Source: Casuarina equisetifolia (lineage: Eukaryota > Streptophyta > Magnoliopsida > Fagales > Casuarinaceae). From it: DNA of 64,000 nucleotides. This document shows positions 34,951-47,819 of the stretch, in pieces. Made by a program: the position numbers and the translations under genes. Under the pieces are notes generated by a model. It worked only from the letters and a program-made list of their open reading frames with translations. It was not told the DNA's origin and ran no database searches. The stretch is taken from NCBI GenBank assembly GCA_028551475.1, contig CM052362.1, positions 11,159,354 through 11,223,353 of the forward strand, in the 5' to 3' direction. How positions within the stretch are numbered: position 1 is the stretch's first letter; each line of letters begins with the position of its first letter.

Positions 34951-37900
34951 TTTTTAATAATTTAATAAAATTACAAACTACGAGAGCCACATAGCACAAT
35001 TTTTCAGACAAATTTGTTAGTTTTCCAAGGTGAGAGTAGATAACATTCAAGACTTTTCGATCCTATCTTTCCTTCATTTTATGCGCATGAAAAGTGGGGC
35101 TGGAATGAAGAGTATTTTGGGCGATCAAACTACTGGTGTGTGTGACCAAGGAGGTCTAATCCGGGGAATATATGATGATCGAGGAAGTAGGGCCACACTT
35201 GTTTGACTTATGTTTCCATCCTTGTAGATTGGAATTAGGTGGATTGAATAATTGTGAAGGAAGATTGCCTTTTGTTTGGTTCTGCTTGGATTATACAAGA
35301 ATATATCATTGAGTTCTCTTTAAGTAAAACTCATGCACGTAAGGGAACAGAACACCTGTCAAGTTAGTCACAATACTGATTTCCTAAGCTAACAAGTGGC
35401 TCGTTATTTTCTTTCCTTTTGTTTGGTGAAGCAGTGAATCTGAATTGCTTCAAGTTGCACCGACTTCTTAAGTTTCCTCTGCGACAAATTTCAAACGGGT
35501 TAGGTATATTTGCCGATCTTTTGGGTTTCCAAAGACTTTACACAATCAGCTGGGTATGGTCTACTAATTAATGCTACCAAATTCGTATCTGTTCAAGTCA
35601 AATTATTAGAAACACATAATCGTATTCATCAGGAATCCAAATACATCTTAAGTCAGTTAATCTCCTCATCTGGTTTTGCTTTTCCCGCATTAATTACAAG
35701 GCTACTCTCAAGAAAGTGATCAAAGAAATTCATTCCAGCTTTTCTAACTTCCATCCATTTTTTTTTTTGTTCACTTTGTATATGCAAGTTGATGAACGGT
35801 GTTGATTCTGTGGTTTAAAAATTAATTGATTAATCCCATTTTTAACCTTGAGTAATGTGGATTTTTACTTACCATTTTTACATCAACCACAATATAGAAG
35901 ATAGTTAAGGAGAGAAGTCTGGCTTTTTGAACTTTAGGCTGATAGCCTAGTGACAAAGCTATTGGTGCTTGACCTTGGGTGCTTGAATCATCCCTCCTAG
36001 GGAATAGTGTTCTCTTAAACGTGGGGTGACAAAAGGTGATAGAATTTCAAAATGTCTTCGGAAGCATCAGAGGTCAACGGCCCACTAAGCTTCTGTTCCG
36101 ACAGGAAGAGAGAAAGGAGGGAAAAAGAAAGGGGAAACGGTCCATTTGTACACCAAGACACGAGGTAGGGTTGAATTTGGGTATAAAGTTGCTAATCACA
36201 AACCTAATTGGAGAAGACAGAGGAAAACAATTGGCGTTGCAAATTTTCAAGAAAAGAGGTAAGAGGCGCTTCTTCACCGGCTCTTGCTTGCTTTCCAGGT
36301 CTTGAAGGAGTAGAAGGTAGACTGCCCGAATCATAACCACCTTGTTGAGGGAATAATAGTTGCTCCTTCAGACATGGCTGAGAGTAAACTTTTAAACAAC
36401 TTATCACCACGATAGTCAAACCTTGAAACCGACATCCTCCGAAAAGTCAATTTTAATCCAGGGTTGTACACAAACACAAATTTCAACTGATTGTAATCAA
36501 CAAAGTTTTCTGCAAATCACGTGCAAATGGTCTTTTAGGTAGAGCAGGCAATTATGATGCCTAGACTAGACCATGTGAATTAACTTGTATAGTTGCACGG
36601 GGTGGCAAAAGCAGAATCGAATCCTTTGCTAAACTCAAAACCAAATAATATTAGGAATGACAGCTAAGAAAGGGTAAGAAAAAAAATAAAGAAAAGAAGG
36701 TACCATTCATGTCAATTTTCAAAACATTTCAATTCTACATAAGAAACATAAACAATCACAGAAATGTAAAAGATTAAAAATTTATTTAACTAAAATACTC
36801 ATATTATGTGCTTCAACCACTTCACTAAAGACTTAAGTTTGAAGGCTAATTTTTAATATATTTTATTTAAATATTATTTCAAACTTGGGCCCTATAAGGC
36901 TGGAATAAACCTTTTACTATAAATGAGGGTGGAGGCCAATCTCTATCCTCTTGTTTGTTGGGATAGGAGTCATCTCTACCTCTTTTACACACCGACTTGT
37001 AGTTTGTTAGTAATTTTATATCTCTCGAGATATAATTAAGGCTCAAAGGAAATGATTGAGAAGAGCAACTATTTTGTCATTAGGCTACAAATAACTTTGG
37101 CGACTAACTGATTTAACAGACATTTCAATTAATTTGGACAAAGAGATTATCAAGAAAATGATATTTAAGCCGATTAGATCCGTAGTAAGTCTTTTCTTTA
37201 CCTTTTTTGTTTTTGTTTTTGTTTTTGGTTCTGAGCTTTAGGACATGCAAGGCAGTGATGTGGATGGTTAAGAATTAACCCATAGTTTGGCAATGGTTCA
37301 CTTTCATAACAGAAAACTTAAATGTTAGGCCTTCGTATTGCGTTCCTTTGAAAGGGACAAGAGTTGAAAGGTCTCAGGAAACGCAGGCCAACAAATGAAG
37401 GACTCGCACTCCCAACCAACGACACGATTCATGATCATCTCAGAGAAAACAAGGATTCCTCTAATTGGTAAAATTTGAAGACTTTAAGCAGAAGTGCCTT
37501 CCATTCCTTAGTCTGAACGGAGAATTAAGTCATGCCAAGACGATGCAATAACAAGCCCAAGAACACCGTTACTTCAGTCACCGAAGAAAAGGACATAAAA
37601 GAGGGGCCATAAGATATCATACATGTCGTTGTTACTGAGGAAATTTTTATTCCGTATGTTGACAGAGTTACTAACTCGCAAAGAACAGGAATGAAATGGA
37701 AGGAGTCAAGTCTCTCATACTTGTCAAAGGACATCAAGTTTCAAACAACTTCCCATCAATAGAAGAGAAAAACATCTGGGCATCCACATCTGAGCAATTT
37801 TTACATGCCTGTCAGAAATTAGAGCTAGTGTTAAACGCAGCAAAAATAATGATCAAGGAAAACGTAGAACCACAGGAAAAAAACTAACAAGAAACTACTT

Positions 37901-40900
37901 AATCAGAAAAACAACTTTTCATAACAGGCCAGGATTGAAAAAATGAGGCATCACCTCTCTCTCGAAAGCAAATAAGCGGAACGGTCTCCTAACTTGGCAA
38001 AACCTCCAGAAAGTAGGAGTACAAGAAGATGTGCTGAAAGTAAGAGAGATGCGCAAGTCTTTTCTTCTTACCTTCGAGAAAGTATCCAAGCAAAACAATC
38101 ATCTCAAATTGTGTTGCTCCACTAACATGGACCTTGTACCATTGATTCCAAAGTCCACGAGAGCCTTCAAACAATAGGAATCTCACATTTCGACTCTTTC
38201 CGACTGTTTAATTAAGAGACGAAATTCTTGCCAAAAAGCTTAGAAGTATGGCATAAATAGAATGTAAAAGCTGAGCATTACAAGGTTCTAATCAGGTAAT
38301 TTCGTATTAGTAGCCCGGCGGATGAAATGAAAGAGGGCATTCAGACCTCATTAAGTGTTTATCTGTTCATTGAGTTCCTTTACCAAACCATGTTCAGAAC
38401 TAATTCACCTCAAAATATAAATCCATGAAGATTTGTTATTCTATTCCTGAAATGGCTTTCAGGATACTCTAGTTAAGTATAAAAGTAAAAGTTCATTTGT
38501 ATCTAAGCCCCAAAACTATACGTGGTTTTATCATTTACTCACAAATTCTAGTTTCTTTGTCATTTTTTAAGCATGGACTGCCTGAACTGTTTCCTCAAAA
38601 TGGAACTAAAAACTCCTTCATATGTTCCCCTAGCCCTTTTCCGATTAGATCTTTTACGACATCTAGTATCTTTCTAGTTTCTTATCTGAAAAGCAACAGA
38701 AAACACCTTGAGGAAAATCTTTTCACCACACGCAACACGTACACTGATAGTGACTATTAAATAGCTGTCACTTGCTTAGTAATAGGGAGGACAGGTCTCT
38801 TTCTCACTCCAACATTATGCAACCGTGTAACCACTTCTATTGTACCATTAGGTAAAGAGAAAGTCCTATGGCACTTGTCCGTTAAGGTAGGTCACTCGGA
38901 TGGTACAGTGAATACGTGCTTTTCATTGAAGAGTTAAATATCAAAGTCATTCACCATCCCAGTCTTGTCACTACGATCGCAGAAATCAAGACATCCAATT
39001 TTTCACCCAGCTCAGGTAACAAAAGCTATACTGTTTAACACTTATCATAGGGTGATGCCTTCCATATGACTTTCAGAGTGTAATTCACAGAAGTGAAGAT
39101 AATATGCAATTACAATAGTCCTGCTGCAGGACTGGTTCTCTTAATTTACCTCCTAGGTAATTTCACCATAAATCAAGAATCTCTTTCAAATATCAAACTC
39201 TTGCAACCAACAAAATCACCTACATCACTGTATCTATCTATCAATGTCACATTTTTGTGATTCTACATTTCAGATTTTGGTCTTATAATAACATGGAGAA
39301 GGGCAAGCATAGCAATAGAGATGAGAGATTTATTGAGAAGGGCAATTCATCAGTTACTTCAGCAATGGAATGCTCTATAAAGTATGTAGAGGGGAATTCA
39401 TGGATGTCATCCAACACGGCATCATGAACAGATGAATGCTGATTATAGAGCTTGCAGAGCATATCGGGGCCAGCTTGATTGGCATACACAAGAACATGGG
39501 CAAGAGTTATTACCTCCAATGAGTGACATGCAAGAGGCTCTTTTTTTTTTTTTTTTTTTTGTCAATTCATATATATATATATTTAAATGTCCTTTCGTAA
39601 ATAGCCTATCAGACAGTGAGACAAGCACTTCATATGTTAAAAGCACATGAGGGTGTGACTAAACACTTCTTACACACTAAAGCAACTGCATTGAATCAGA
39701 TGCACCCAAAGTACAAAACCTTCCTGCTTTTTAAAGATGTGATAGACACTAAAAATTGCACTTCTTTATCGCTTTGAACTAAAAGAAACCAAATTCCCCT
39801 AATAATATCGATTTAGGGATACTGCCGTTATTACGCATGCCTAGGGGCAAATAGATTGAGCAAATATGCTTCTTACCAACCAAACAAAATGCATAAAATT
39901 TAAATTCATCTATTGCAGTCACAATTAGTGCATTATTTTTCAGGGAACCGTGAAGTGCTAAAGAACAAACCTTTTTGAGTGTCCTTTTTTTTTTTTGAAA
40001 TATAATTCCTTCAACAATACTGCTGGATCAGAAACCAATTAAAAGTAACTGTTAACAAGTGATGTCAACTTTATATTTCAGCACAATCCCAGCAGACAAG
40101 CATGTGGACCATTTATAGGTCTATGGAATAAACCTATGCAAAGAAAAGTCAAAAGTAGTATATAATACCATCCGTTCTGATCCCCTCCCCATTTCTAGGA
40201 ATTCTTTTGATTCGATTTTGTGACAAAAAAGAAAATGATCCTTCAAAGTTTAGTGAGTTCTAAGTAGCCAGTAGCTCTATACTAAATACTACTGCACTTT
40301 TCGTGACTTCAGAGTGTGGTGATTACAACAGCGTGGTTATCAAGGATTCAAAATCCTGCATGATAATCTACCTGATATAAGTAACGACAAACTTAAACGA
40401 TATGTATCTTAGGCATGCGTTTGCACTTTGAGAGCAAGAAAAAAAACTTTTTCTTTTTCCCCTTTCTGTAGATGTGTTTTTCTTTTCAACCCAATTCTAA
40501 AAATAAAGGGATTTGTTAAATAACGGCCTAGGCTTTCTCAACAAGGACTTCAGGCTTAAGATCCAGGTTGCATTTCCTCCTAGAATTCTAGAACTTTCAC
40601 CCTTTATCCACAAGACTTCAGACTTAAATTCAATCAAATTATGCCTTAAAGTAACTCATATCATAAACAAGCTGATCAGAAACATCACAATAACGATTAA
40701 TTTGATGGCAACTTGAATGAAGACCTAAATTCACTTGAGAAATTGCACAAAAAAATTTGTGGTTTACTCTCAATTTGGGTAAAACATAGGCATTGTACAA
40801 TTAAATGGTGATTAACATTTGCACTGGGTGAGAATTTACAAACTAGCATAACCCAATAACTACAAACAGTGTTGACTGATAAATATGGTGTTAATTAATA

Positions 40901-43029
40901 AGCGTAAGCCCAACACAAATAACAAAAAATGTCTCACTCCACTTTTAACCTCACAAATTGTAAAAAATGCCAACGTGCTTTGTTTAATATGACTATGCAC
41001 AATGTTGATTAGACATTCGTCATAGTTAAGGAAGAAAATCTGCTCTTTGATGGCTTTGAGATGCTCCACATTGATGTTTCTCCAGAATCTTACTAAAGAT
41101 AGCTGGTTCCATTAACACCCCTGACTATCTAGCAGAGGCCTGACTAACACCTAAAAAAGATCAAGACATTGAGGGCTTATTCAGGGCTTACCGCAGGTTC
41201 TTGATGTCAATTTGATTCTATTGGTATCCTTAGTGGAGCAAAGACAGAATTGGGCGTCCAAAGATTGAGGTTTGGCTTTGAGGAGGGGGTTTGGTGTCCA
41301 AAAGGGATGGGAAGACTGTCCATTTCAGTCAAAACCGTATCACTGTTCTGTTTCTTTCATAAAACAAGGTCATCCTGTATGCTTTCTCCTAAAACAACAC
41401 CAGCACATAGAAGAAGTTCCCAAGCCACACAAACACAGAACTGTCCAATAGGTGGTGCAATTGAAGTGGGTCTACTAGGTAATTTTTAATGCTTACCACT
41501 TCTAGGAGTTAACTAGCTTGTTTCAGGCAGCAGGTTGCAGTTGAACGGGTCCAACTGCTTGATCCAATCTGAATTTAAAAACCTGCAGTTGTTGCAAGTT
41601 AAAACCAGCTCTAAATTTTGTTCATTTATTTTTCTTCAAAAATCTTCTCTCAAAATGTGTTGTTGCACCGATGTAGTAAAAAATGGGGGAAATCTATGTT
41701 TGAAAAAAAAAAATGCAATGGCTAACTAAACAACACAACTTAACATGCTTCTTTAAAACAGAGAAAGTGGACTGATCTGAGTGAAGCTTTTAGCTATTCA
41801 AGCTCACTCCAATCAAATGAAATCCCACTTGAGCTTGGCTCATCTGGTTAAGGTTAATTGATCAAAGAGGGACAGCATTGTTCAAACAAAATTCATGATT
41901 TACAGCCAAAACATGTTGGGTACCAACACTATTGCCCATCTCTCAATCTAGCATAAGGATACATCAGAAAAAAGCCTTGAGCTACAAAGATTAGGATTAC
42001 TAAGTCCCTTTCATGCAAACATACAATTCCAAGGATATTACAGCCTCTGTCACAACTACTCGTAGGTGACACCTTCTGCAACAACTTAAGAGACTATGGA
42101 CAAAGCAAAGAATTCAGTACCTAATCTCCGACATGTCTTTTCACACTATCATAGCACATGTTCTAGTCGTCTTCCAGATGGGCACCTTCAGTCTATGAAG
42201 TTGCTCACAATTGTTCTACTTATCAACCTTCATAAACATGGTAAAATAGACTCATCTAATCTGTCCTAATTCCTTATAATGTGTTCATGTTTTAACAACT
42301 ATGCATCACAGGGCAGAGAAATACAAAACAAAATCCTTGTAAGTTTCAATTAAAACTATCATTTGGACTCAGGCAAATAAATGATCCTATTTCATCTGGC
42401 AAAAATCCATGAAAAATAACTTATACCGATTGTGCCCATCTCTTCCCTCAACTAACATTCCACTTCCAACTGCCAAGACCACTCTTATTTATTTTCTATT
42501 TTGCTCACTTCTTTCAAGATCTGTGGCACCAGTGATTGGTCTCTAAATCCAGTCAACCTGAGTAAAGCATTTCGCGACAGGTGCTAGATGTGGGAAGTGT
42601 GCTGCTGACTAAATCTTTCGTTCCCTTTATCTTCTTTGTCAGGGTCCTTCTCCCTGGGCGTTGCCTTAGTATCAGAGACTACACATGGCTTCAGAAGTTC
42701 ACTATTGGCATTCTCTTACGCTTGGTACTTACAAGAGTGCTCCCACCACATGATTCTCAGCTATCCAGTCCGCTGCAGTGGCCTCCATTGGATCCCATCA
42801 GAACAGAGAACCAATTCATAGCCCTAAATTTTGATTTCCTTTTAATTTGCAGAACTTAAAGCATAAGGGTCCACGAACCAAATCCCCCAGATTTCCACAA
42901 CTGAACTCTATAATGCCTATCTTCTATAAACAAAGTCCAGACCACGCATTACCTAGCCATTGAGAACTTACCGATATATAAACCTGAAAATCTTCATGAA
43001 TCAAAACCTTTCTCGACCACTGACCAAAT
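34951..43029. other. Long gene-poor interval upstream of NDUFB7 locus
   Basis: No gene could be supported. Isolated open stretches with possible splice sites include minus-strand 38047-38186, which reads GLWNQWYKVHVSGATQFEMI and then VLLGYFLEG before a GTAAG donor. Others are minus-strand 39283-39519 and plus-strand 36036-36305. They could be exons of an unrecognised gene, but no two could be joined into a known protein. A T-run followed by (AT)n lies at about 39541-39583. Confidence 0.35.
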
Positions 43030-43093
43030 AAGAGAAAAAGAAAAAAGAAAAAAAGAAAAAAAGAAAAAAAGAAAAAAAGAGAAAAAGAAAAAA
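43030..43093. repeat. GA7-type microsatellite
   Basis: Repeating GAAAAAAA-like units (TTTTTTTC on the minus strand) about 240 bp downstream of the NDUFB7 stop codon. Confidence 0.9.
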
Positions 43094-43332
43094 CCTATTC
43101 AACAGTAAATCACCAACACAAATTCCATCGATAATGCAAAAACCTATCCATCAATAAGATGGACAAATAAAACCCCGAGTATTTCTACAAGCAAAACCTA
43201 GATCATACAAAACCAGAAAATAAAGCCAAAAAAAAGTCAATCAAAATGGAAAATCAAACTCACAAAACAATAAAATTAAAAGGGTAAAAAGGCGTAGAAT
43301 CCAGATTCACTAACCCGTTCGGATTTGAACGT

Positions 43333-43638
43333 CTAGGAAGCATTGGCGGTGTTGGGAATAAGAGGAAGACCTTGCTTCTGCTGCTGCTTCAACTTGGCCT
43401 CTTCCTCGCGGATCTTCTGCATCTTTAGCATCCGCTCCATGACAAGTTCGTACTCGCATTTCTCGTAGGAGTGGCGCTCATTCTCGCACTTCCAGGGGAG
43501 GTAGAGCTCGGCCTGCCTGCACTTGTTAAGAGGGATTAGCAGATGGGCGCACTGGTCTCTGTAAGCAAGAGGGACCCTGGCCTCCACCATCTCAGCCTGG
43601 GTCGCTATCATCTTCTTCGACGATCCTTCCACTTCCAT
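43333..43638 (-). CDS. NDUFB7: NADH dehydrogenase [ubiquinone] 1 beta subcomplex subunit 7 (B18)
   Basis: An intact single-exon ORF of 101 residues, the size expected for the plant B18 subunit. It is an accessory subunit of the membrane arm of mitochondrial complex I, facing the intermembrane space. The twin CX9C motifs of a CHCH fold are present: C30-X9-C40 (CAHLLIPLNKC) and C51-X9-C61 (CENERHSYEKC), which form two disulfides. The N-terminal VPLAYRDQCA and central LYLPWKCENERH blocks are conserved in the family. There is no cleavable presequence, as expected for a CX9C protein imported by the Mia40 route. A charged, lysine/glutamine-rich coil (about 70-90) precedes the tail. The ATG at 43636-43638 gives the family-like N-terminus. 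The flanks contain no clear partner gene. Confidence 0.95.
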   Translation of the reverse strand: MEVEGSSKKMIATQAEMVEARVPLAYRDQCAHLLIPLNKCRQAELYLPWKCENERHSYEKCEYELVMERMLKMQKIREEEAKLKQQQKQGLPLIPNTANAS

Positions 43639-45168
43639 GGCTTCGCTTCGCTTAGGGACCTCTCTCGGCGTCTCTGAGAGCTAGGAATGACTGATGGATT
43701 CGTTCCAGGCCTTTGCGAATAGGGTGTACCCTCGCTGGTGGTGTTTTGGGCTTGGTTTTGATTGGCTACGTTAATTGTGATCTGCCCACGATTTAGGCTT
43801 TTGTTATACCACTATGCCCAAAACATGGGCTCTTGGTTACTTTATCTTATTTCCTTCCCTAAGGATGGGCAGGGAAAGCAACAATTTGTAGGCAGTTTTA
43901 TTTATAAGAAAATGGTATCGGTGAATATATTAGTTCGTACTTTTAAGAATTTACTTCTTTTTAGGAATTAGAAAACAAGATGTTACAAATAGTTTACAAA
44001 ATCTAATTGATCATATTAGCTAAGGAATAAGAAAATCTAATGTTTGAAAATTAAGGCTAAAAAAAAAAAAATGTCTAGACTCATAATACCCCGGTCATCC
44101 GAGTTCTTGGGTACCGCATCGCCAGAAGAGTAGCCAACCTCACCCTCAAGGTGGCTCATACAATATGGTTTTGATTCCAAACAAGTTAGCGAGTAACCAT
44201 GTATATTGGTGAGAAAAGTCTCACGTAATGGAGAAAATAGAGTAAAATGGGTTTATAAATGTGAAGGTGAACGTTATGAATTAGTTTTTAAAGAAGGTAG
44301 GGATCTAAGAACATCACAATTGGTATCAAAACTCGAGGTATATGTTGTTGATAGTTTATATATGCAATGGTTTGTTGAAGGCCAAAGAGTTCATGTAATT
44401 GTAGTAGTTAGTAAGTGCATCTCAAATCTTAGAAAAGAACACTAGAGTGCAATAAAATAGATCTTAAGACATCTCTAAGGCACTTTTACTTTAAAATTTT
44501 AATTTGAAAGTGAAATTTAATTCTTATTGTATATATAAATTTAGACATGGTGGGGGAGAAATAAATATTTGGAATCTCCCTCTTTGGGCTATAAGGGGAG
44601 ATTTGTTAGGCCACTCTAGCTTAATTTATGCCTTTTTGAAATTTAATGGTCCTTTAAGGTGTTGATTGTCCTAATCTCAAAACAAGATAAAAAAGGCTAT
44701 GGTTGTAAAAAAGAAAAGAGAGAAAAGAAGAGAGAACAAATTTTCATAAGAATTAAAAGCTCTATGTAGTAGTCATTCAAATTGTTGATTAAGGTTGATT
44801 TGTAGTTCAATTGAGCTAACAATAAGTTTGTGTATACTTGTTCTTTATTGTGAATGATTGGGTTGTTGTTTAAAGCTTTCCATACCAACAAATTGTGATC
44901 AATTTTCTAGGTGATATTCTTCAACTTTTCTTGGTTAGGTTAAAGTTCAAAACTTATTCTTTATTATAAATCGTAGAATTACAAATCAACCTTAACTATT
45001 GGATAATTACTAGAATCATTCTTCACTATTGGTGTTGTTAGGATCTTGATTGGATTGTATGCCTAAAGTATTTTATATTAAAGATTTGAGTAGATTCCAT
45101 GATTGGTCTGATGGTTTTTTTCCTTTCATTTAGGGAGTTTTTCATTTAAGAATTCTTGTGTTTGTTTA
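43639..45168. other. NDUFB7 upstream region and flank of the retrotransposon nest
   Basis: The first 100 bp or so probably contain the NDUFB7 leader and core promoter; no TATA box was assigned. A 79-codon plus-strand ORF at 44206-44445 has no recognised domain and lies beside GTGAGAAAAGTCTCAC, a phrase common in plant LTR-like repeats. The right part is AT-rich up to the outer element. Confidence 0.4.
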
Positions 45169-45623
45169 TGAAATTTTAAATGTAAGTAAATATGTTGAAC
45201 AAGTAATATAATAATAAAAAAAGTATTATCTCATAGAGATTGGTGATTACTAAATTAACTAAGTATTAACAATGAACTAATCCTAAAATTTATCCAGTAA
45301 ATCAATAGAAAGTTAATGATGAATTAAAATTCAAAATTTTTAAAACAAAAATTCAAGACTAAATGAAATTAAATCTAAGTAATAAAGATTAATATGAGAA
45401 ATATGTTAGAGTATCTTATTTCACCATAACTACTAAATATTAATTTTCATAGTTTATGCCTGTAAAAATGATAATACTTATGTGATGGTAAAACTTCCTA
45501 ATTTATTTACTATCATATATCTAGGTATAGTAAACCTGCTCCATTTATTAATTCACCATATTTCTATATGAATTGAAATAAATAAATTATATTAGGATTT
45601 ATGAACATTCCTAATTAGCAATA
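45169..45623 (-). repeat. Left LTR of outer gypsy element, first part
   Basis: Begins TGAAATTTTAAATG and matches the right LTR from 62496 (TGAAGTTTTAAATA) onward. It breaks off at CAATA (45619-45623), where the middle copia inserted. Confidence 0.85.
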
Positions 45624-46163
45624 GTCAAAATAATAGTTTCTACAATATATTGTAGAAATTCTTATGAAAATAAAAATATGAAGAATGATATGAAAAATAA
45701 TATAAAGAACAATATGAAGAGCAATATGAAGAACAATATGAAAAGAGTAATTTGTATTTCTTGAATTATCCTTGAGTAAACTCTAACTACCTTTTTATAA
45801 TGGTTGGAAAGACAAATGTAAATCATCTCTTGATGATGATGATCAATACAAAATTGATTATGAAAACTGAAGACGTGAAAAACCTTAAGACCTTTTAGAT
45901 TTTGAGCAAAACATTTCATTAATAAAGTTGATGATTCTATTTATTTTTCATTGAAATAAAGAGATTGTTTTCTTCTGATTTAAACTACTTTTATTTTATC
46001 TTCAATCATTTTGTATAATTGTCAAACGAAGGAGACAAAGATTTGTTCTCTTGCAGGTGTGAGGAAGAAGATGACATGCGTGAGGTACACGCATGTGTCT
46101 TTATGTTATCTGTGAGTTGCCTTGGTAGAATGGCATGTGTGATACACGCACTTGCTTTATTTT
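45624..46163 (-). repeat. 3' LTR of middle copia, first part
   Basis: Matches 55445-55939. Contains a perfect 22-bp palindrome at 45637-45658 and an expanded run of (A)ATATGAAGA(A/G)CA-type units at about 45686-45745 that is shorter in the other LTR. Interrupted at ATTTT by the inner element. Confidence 0.85.
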
Positions 46164-46338
46164 TGTAAGAATTTGAACCTCTCTTTGTATTGATACTACG
46201 TTGCTCTACAATGTACAATATGGGGTCTTTATATAGACCTAGAATGAAACTATACAAGGAAAGAAATAATTAGGGAAATATTTACATAACGCTAATTATC
46301 CTGATTTCACGTTGTGATAATATTGATATTCCATACCA
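46164..46338 (-). repeat. 3' LTR of inner copia
   Basis: 175 bp, plus strand TGTAAGAATTTG to CCATACCA. The adjacent polypurine tract (minus strand CTTGAGGGGGAG, 46339-46350) fixes the inner border. Confidence 0.93.
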
Positions 46339-47077
46339 CTCCCCCTCAAGCCGGAGATTTGAACAAGTCAAATACTCCGAGCTTGGAAAGAAGATGCCAA
46401 TGTTACCTGCTGCTAAGGGCTTTAGTGAACAAGTCTACAGGCTATTCCTTGGTAGATATGTGACCGGTCAAAATTATTCCTTGTTGCAATTTTTCTCTCA
46501 CATAATGGCAATCCACCTCTATATGTTTAGTTCTCTCATGAAATATCAGATTTGCCACAATTTTCTCAGCTACTTCATTATCACAAAAAAGTAGAGTTGG
46601 CTGTCAGAGATAGAAACCAAAATCACGAAGTAGCCCCATTATCCATACTATCTCACAGGTGGTGACTTGCATGGCTCGATATTCAACTTCTGCAAAAGAT
46701 AAAGTGACTGTTGGTTGTTTTTTGGATCACCAGGATACTAGGGAATTCCCAAGCATTATATAGAAACCCGTGGTTGATCAACGTGTCATAGGGCAAGTAT
46801 TGTAGTCTGAATCATAATAGGCTCTGAGCTTCAATTTCGACGTTGAGGGAAACATGAGTCCAAGACCTGGGCAACTCTTAAGATATTGAATGATTTTCAT
46901 AGCTGCCTCCATGTGTGATGTTTTGGTTCATGCATAAATTGACTGAGTAGCTGGACTAGAAAAGTGATGTTCGGTCTAGTGAGAGTTAAATAAATTAATC
47001 TCCCAACTAGTCGTTGAAAGGTAAAAGGATCTTCGTGTGGTAGATCATTAACTTCTTCTTTAGAACTTGCATCATAT
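46339..47077 (-). pseudogene. Copia RNase H domain (inner element), broken
   Basis: The minus strand holds a [19 protein letters not shown] stretch and then [19 protein letters not shown], followed by a DLFTKALS tail, the standard copia RNase H C-terminus. It ends at the polypurine tract next to the 3' LTR. Stops interrupt the upstream part, and the frame changes at the junction with the RT block. Confidence 0.8.
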
Positions 47078-47819
47078 TCAATATTTGTAAATTTTTTTGT
47101 TCTGCTTCATAGGAATTACTAACGGTTTGGATCCAGCTAGTCCTGCTTCAGAGATGAGTTCTAAGGTATATTTTTGCTGACTCAAGGAAATGCCATATGG
47201 GGATCGAGCAATCTCAATACCAAGGAAGAATTTTGATTGTCCAAGATCCTTCATGGAGAAAGTGGAGTGTAAGTAGCTCTTTAAGTCAGATATAGTTGTC
47301 TTGTTGTTTCTTGTGATCAAAATATCGTCAACATAAATGAGTAATGCCACAAAAGAACTTCCCTGAGCTTTGGTGAAGAGAGAGTAGTCATGCCAAGATT
47401 GTCGGAAGCCATATGCAAGTAAGGCTGAAGTAAACTTGGCATTCCACTGGTGGGATGCTTGTTTGAGACCATACAAGGATTTGCCCAATCGACATATAAA
47501 CCTCTTCAAATAGATTACCATGAAGAAAAGCATTCTGGACATCCATCTGGATCAAGGGCCAATGATGCACTGAAGCAATAATAATGAGAAGTTGAACAGT
47601 AACATGTTTGGCAGTGGGTAAAAAAGTATCCTGATAGTCAAAACCTTCACGTTGACTATAGCCTTTGGCGACCAGACGGGCTTTGTAGTGCTCAACAGAA
47701 CCATCCGCACGGTATTTAACCTTGTAGACCCATTTGCAACCAATAGAACGACGACCAGGGGGTAAGGAGACCACATCCCAAGTGTGATTTGCCTCAAGAG
47801 CAGCGAGCTCACTATCCAT
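47078..47819 (-). pseudogene. Copia reverse transcriptase (inner element), one frameshift
   Basis: Two overlapping minus-strand ORFs cover the domain. 47388-47819 starts [20 protein letters not shown] and runs through [10 protein letters not shown] and [12 protein letters not shown] to [14 protein letters not shown]. 47078-47542 in another frame carries [13 protein letters not shown], the intact YVDD motif at 47324-47335, SMKDLGQSKFFLGIEIA and the thumb region. A single shift near 47490 separates them. The catalytic residues are kept, in line with the recent age of the insertion. Confidence 0.9.

Noticed and set aside
36036-36340. Overlapping ORFs of 88-89 codons on both strands
   Set aside because: Both frames are lysine/arginine or leucine/serine biased mirror images, with no recognisable domain or splice model.
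43029-43096. Possible regulatory polypurine element
   Set aside because: A simple GA7-type microsatellite explains it.
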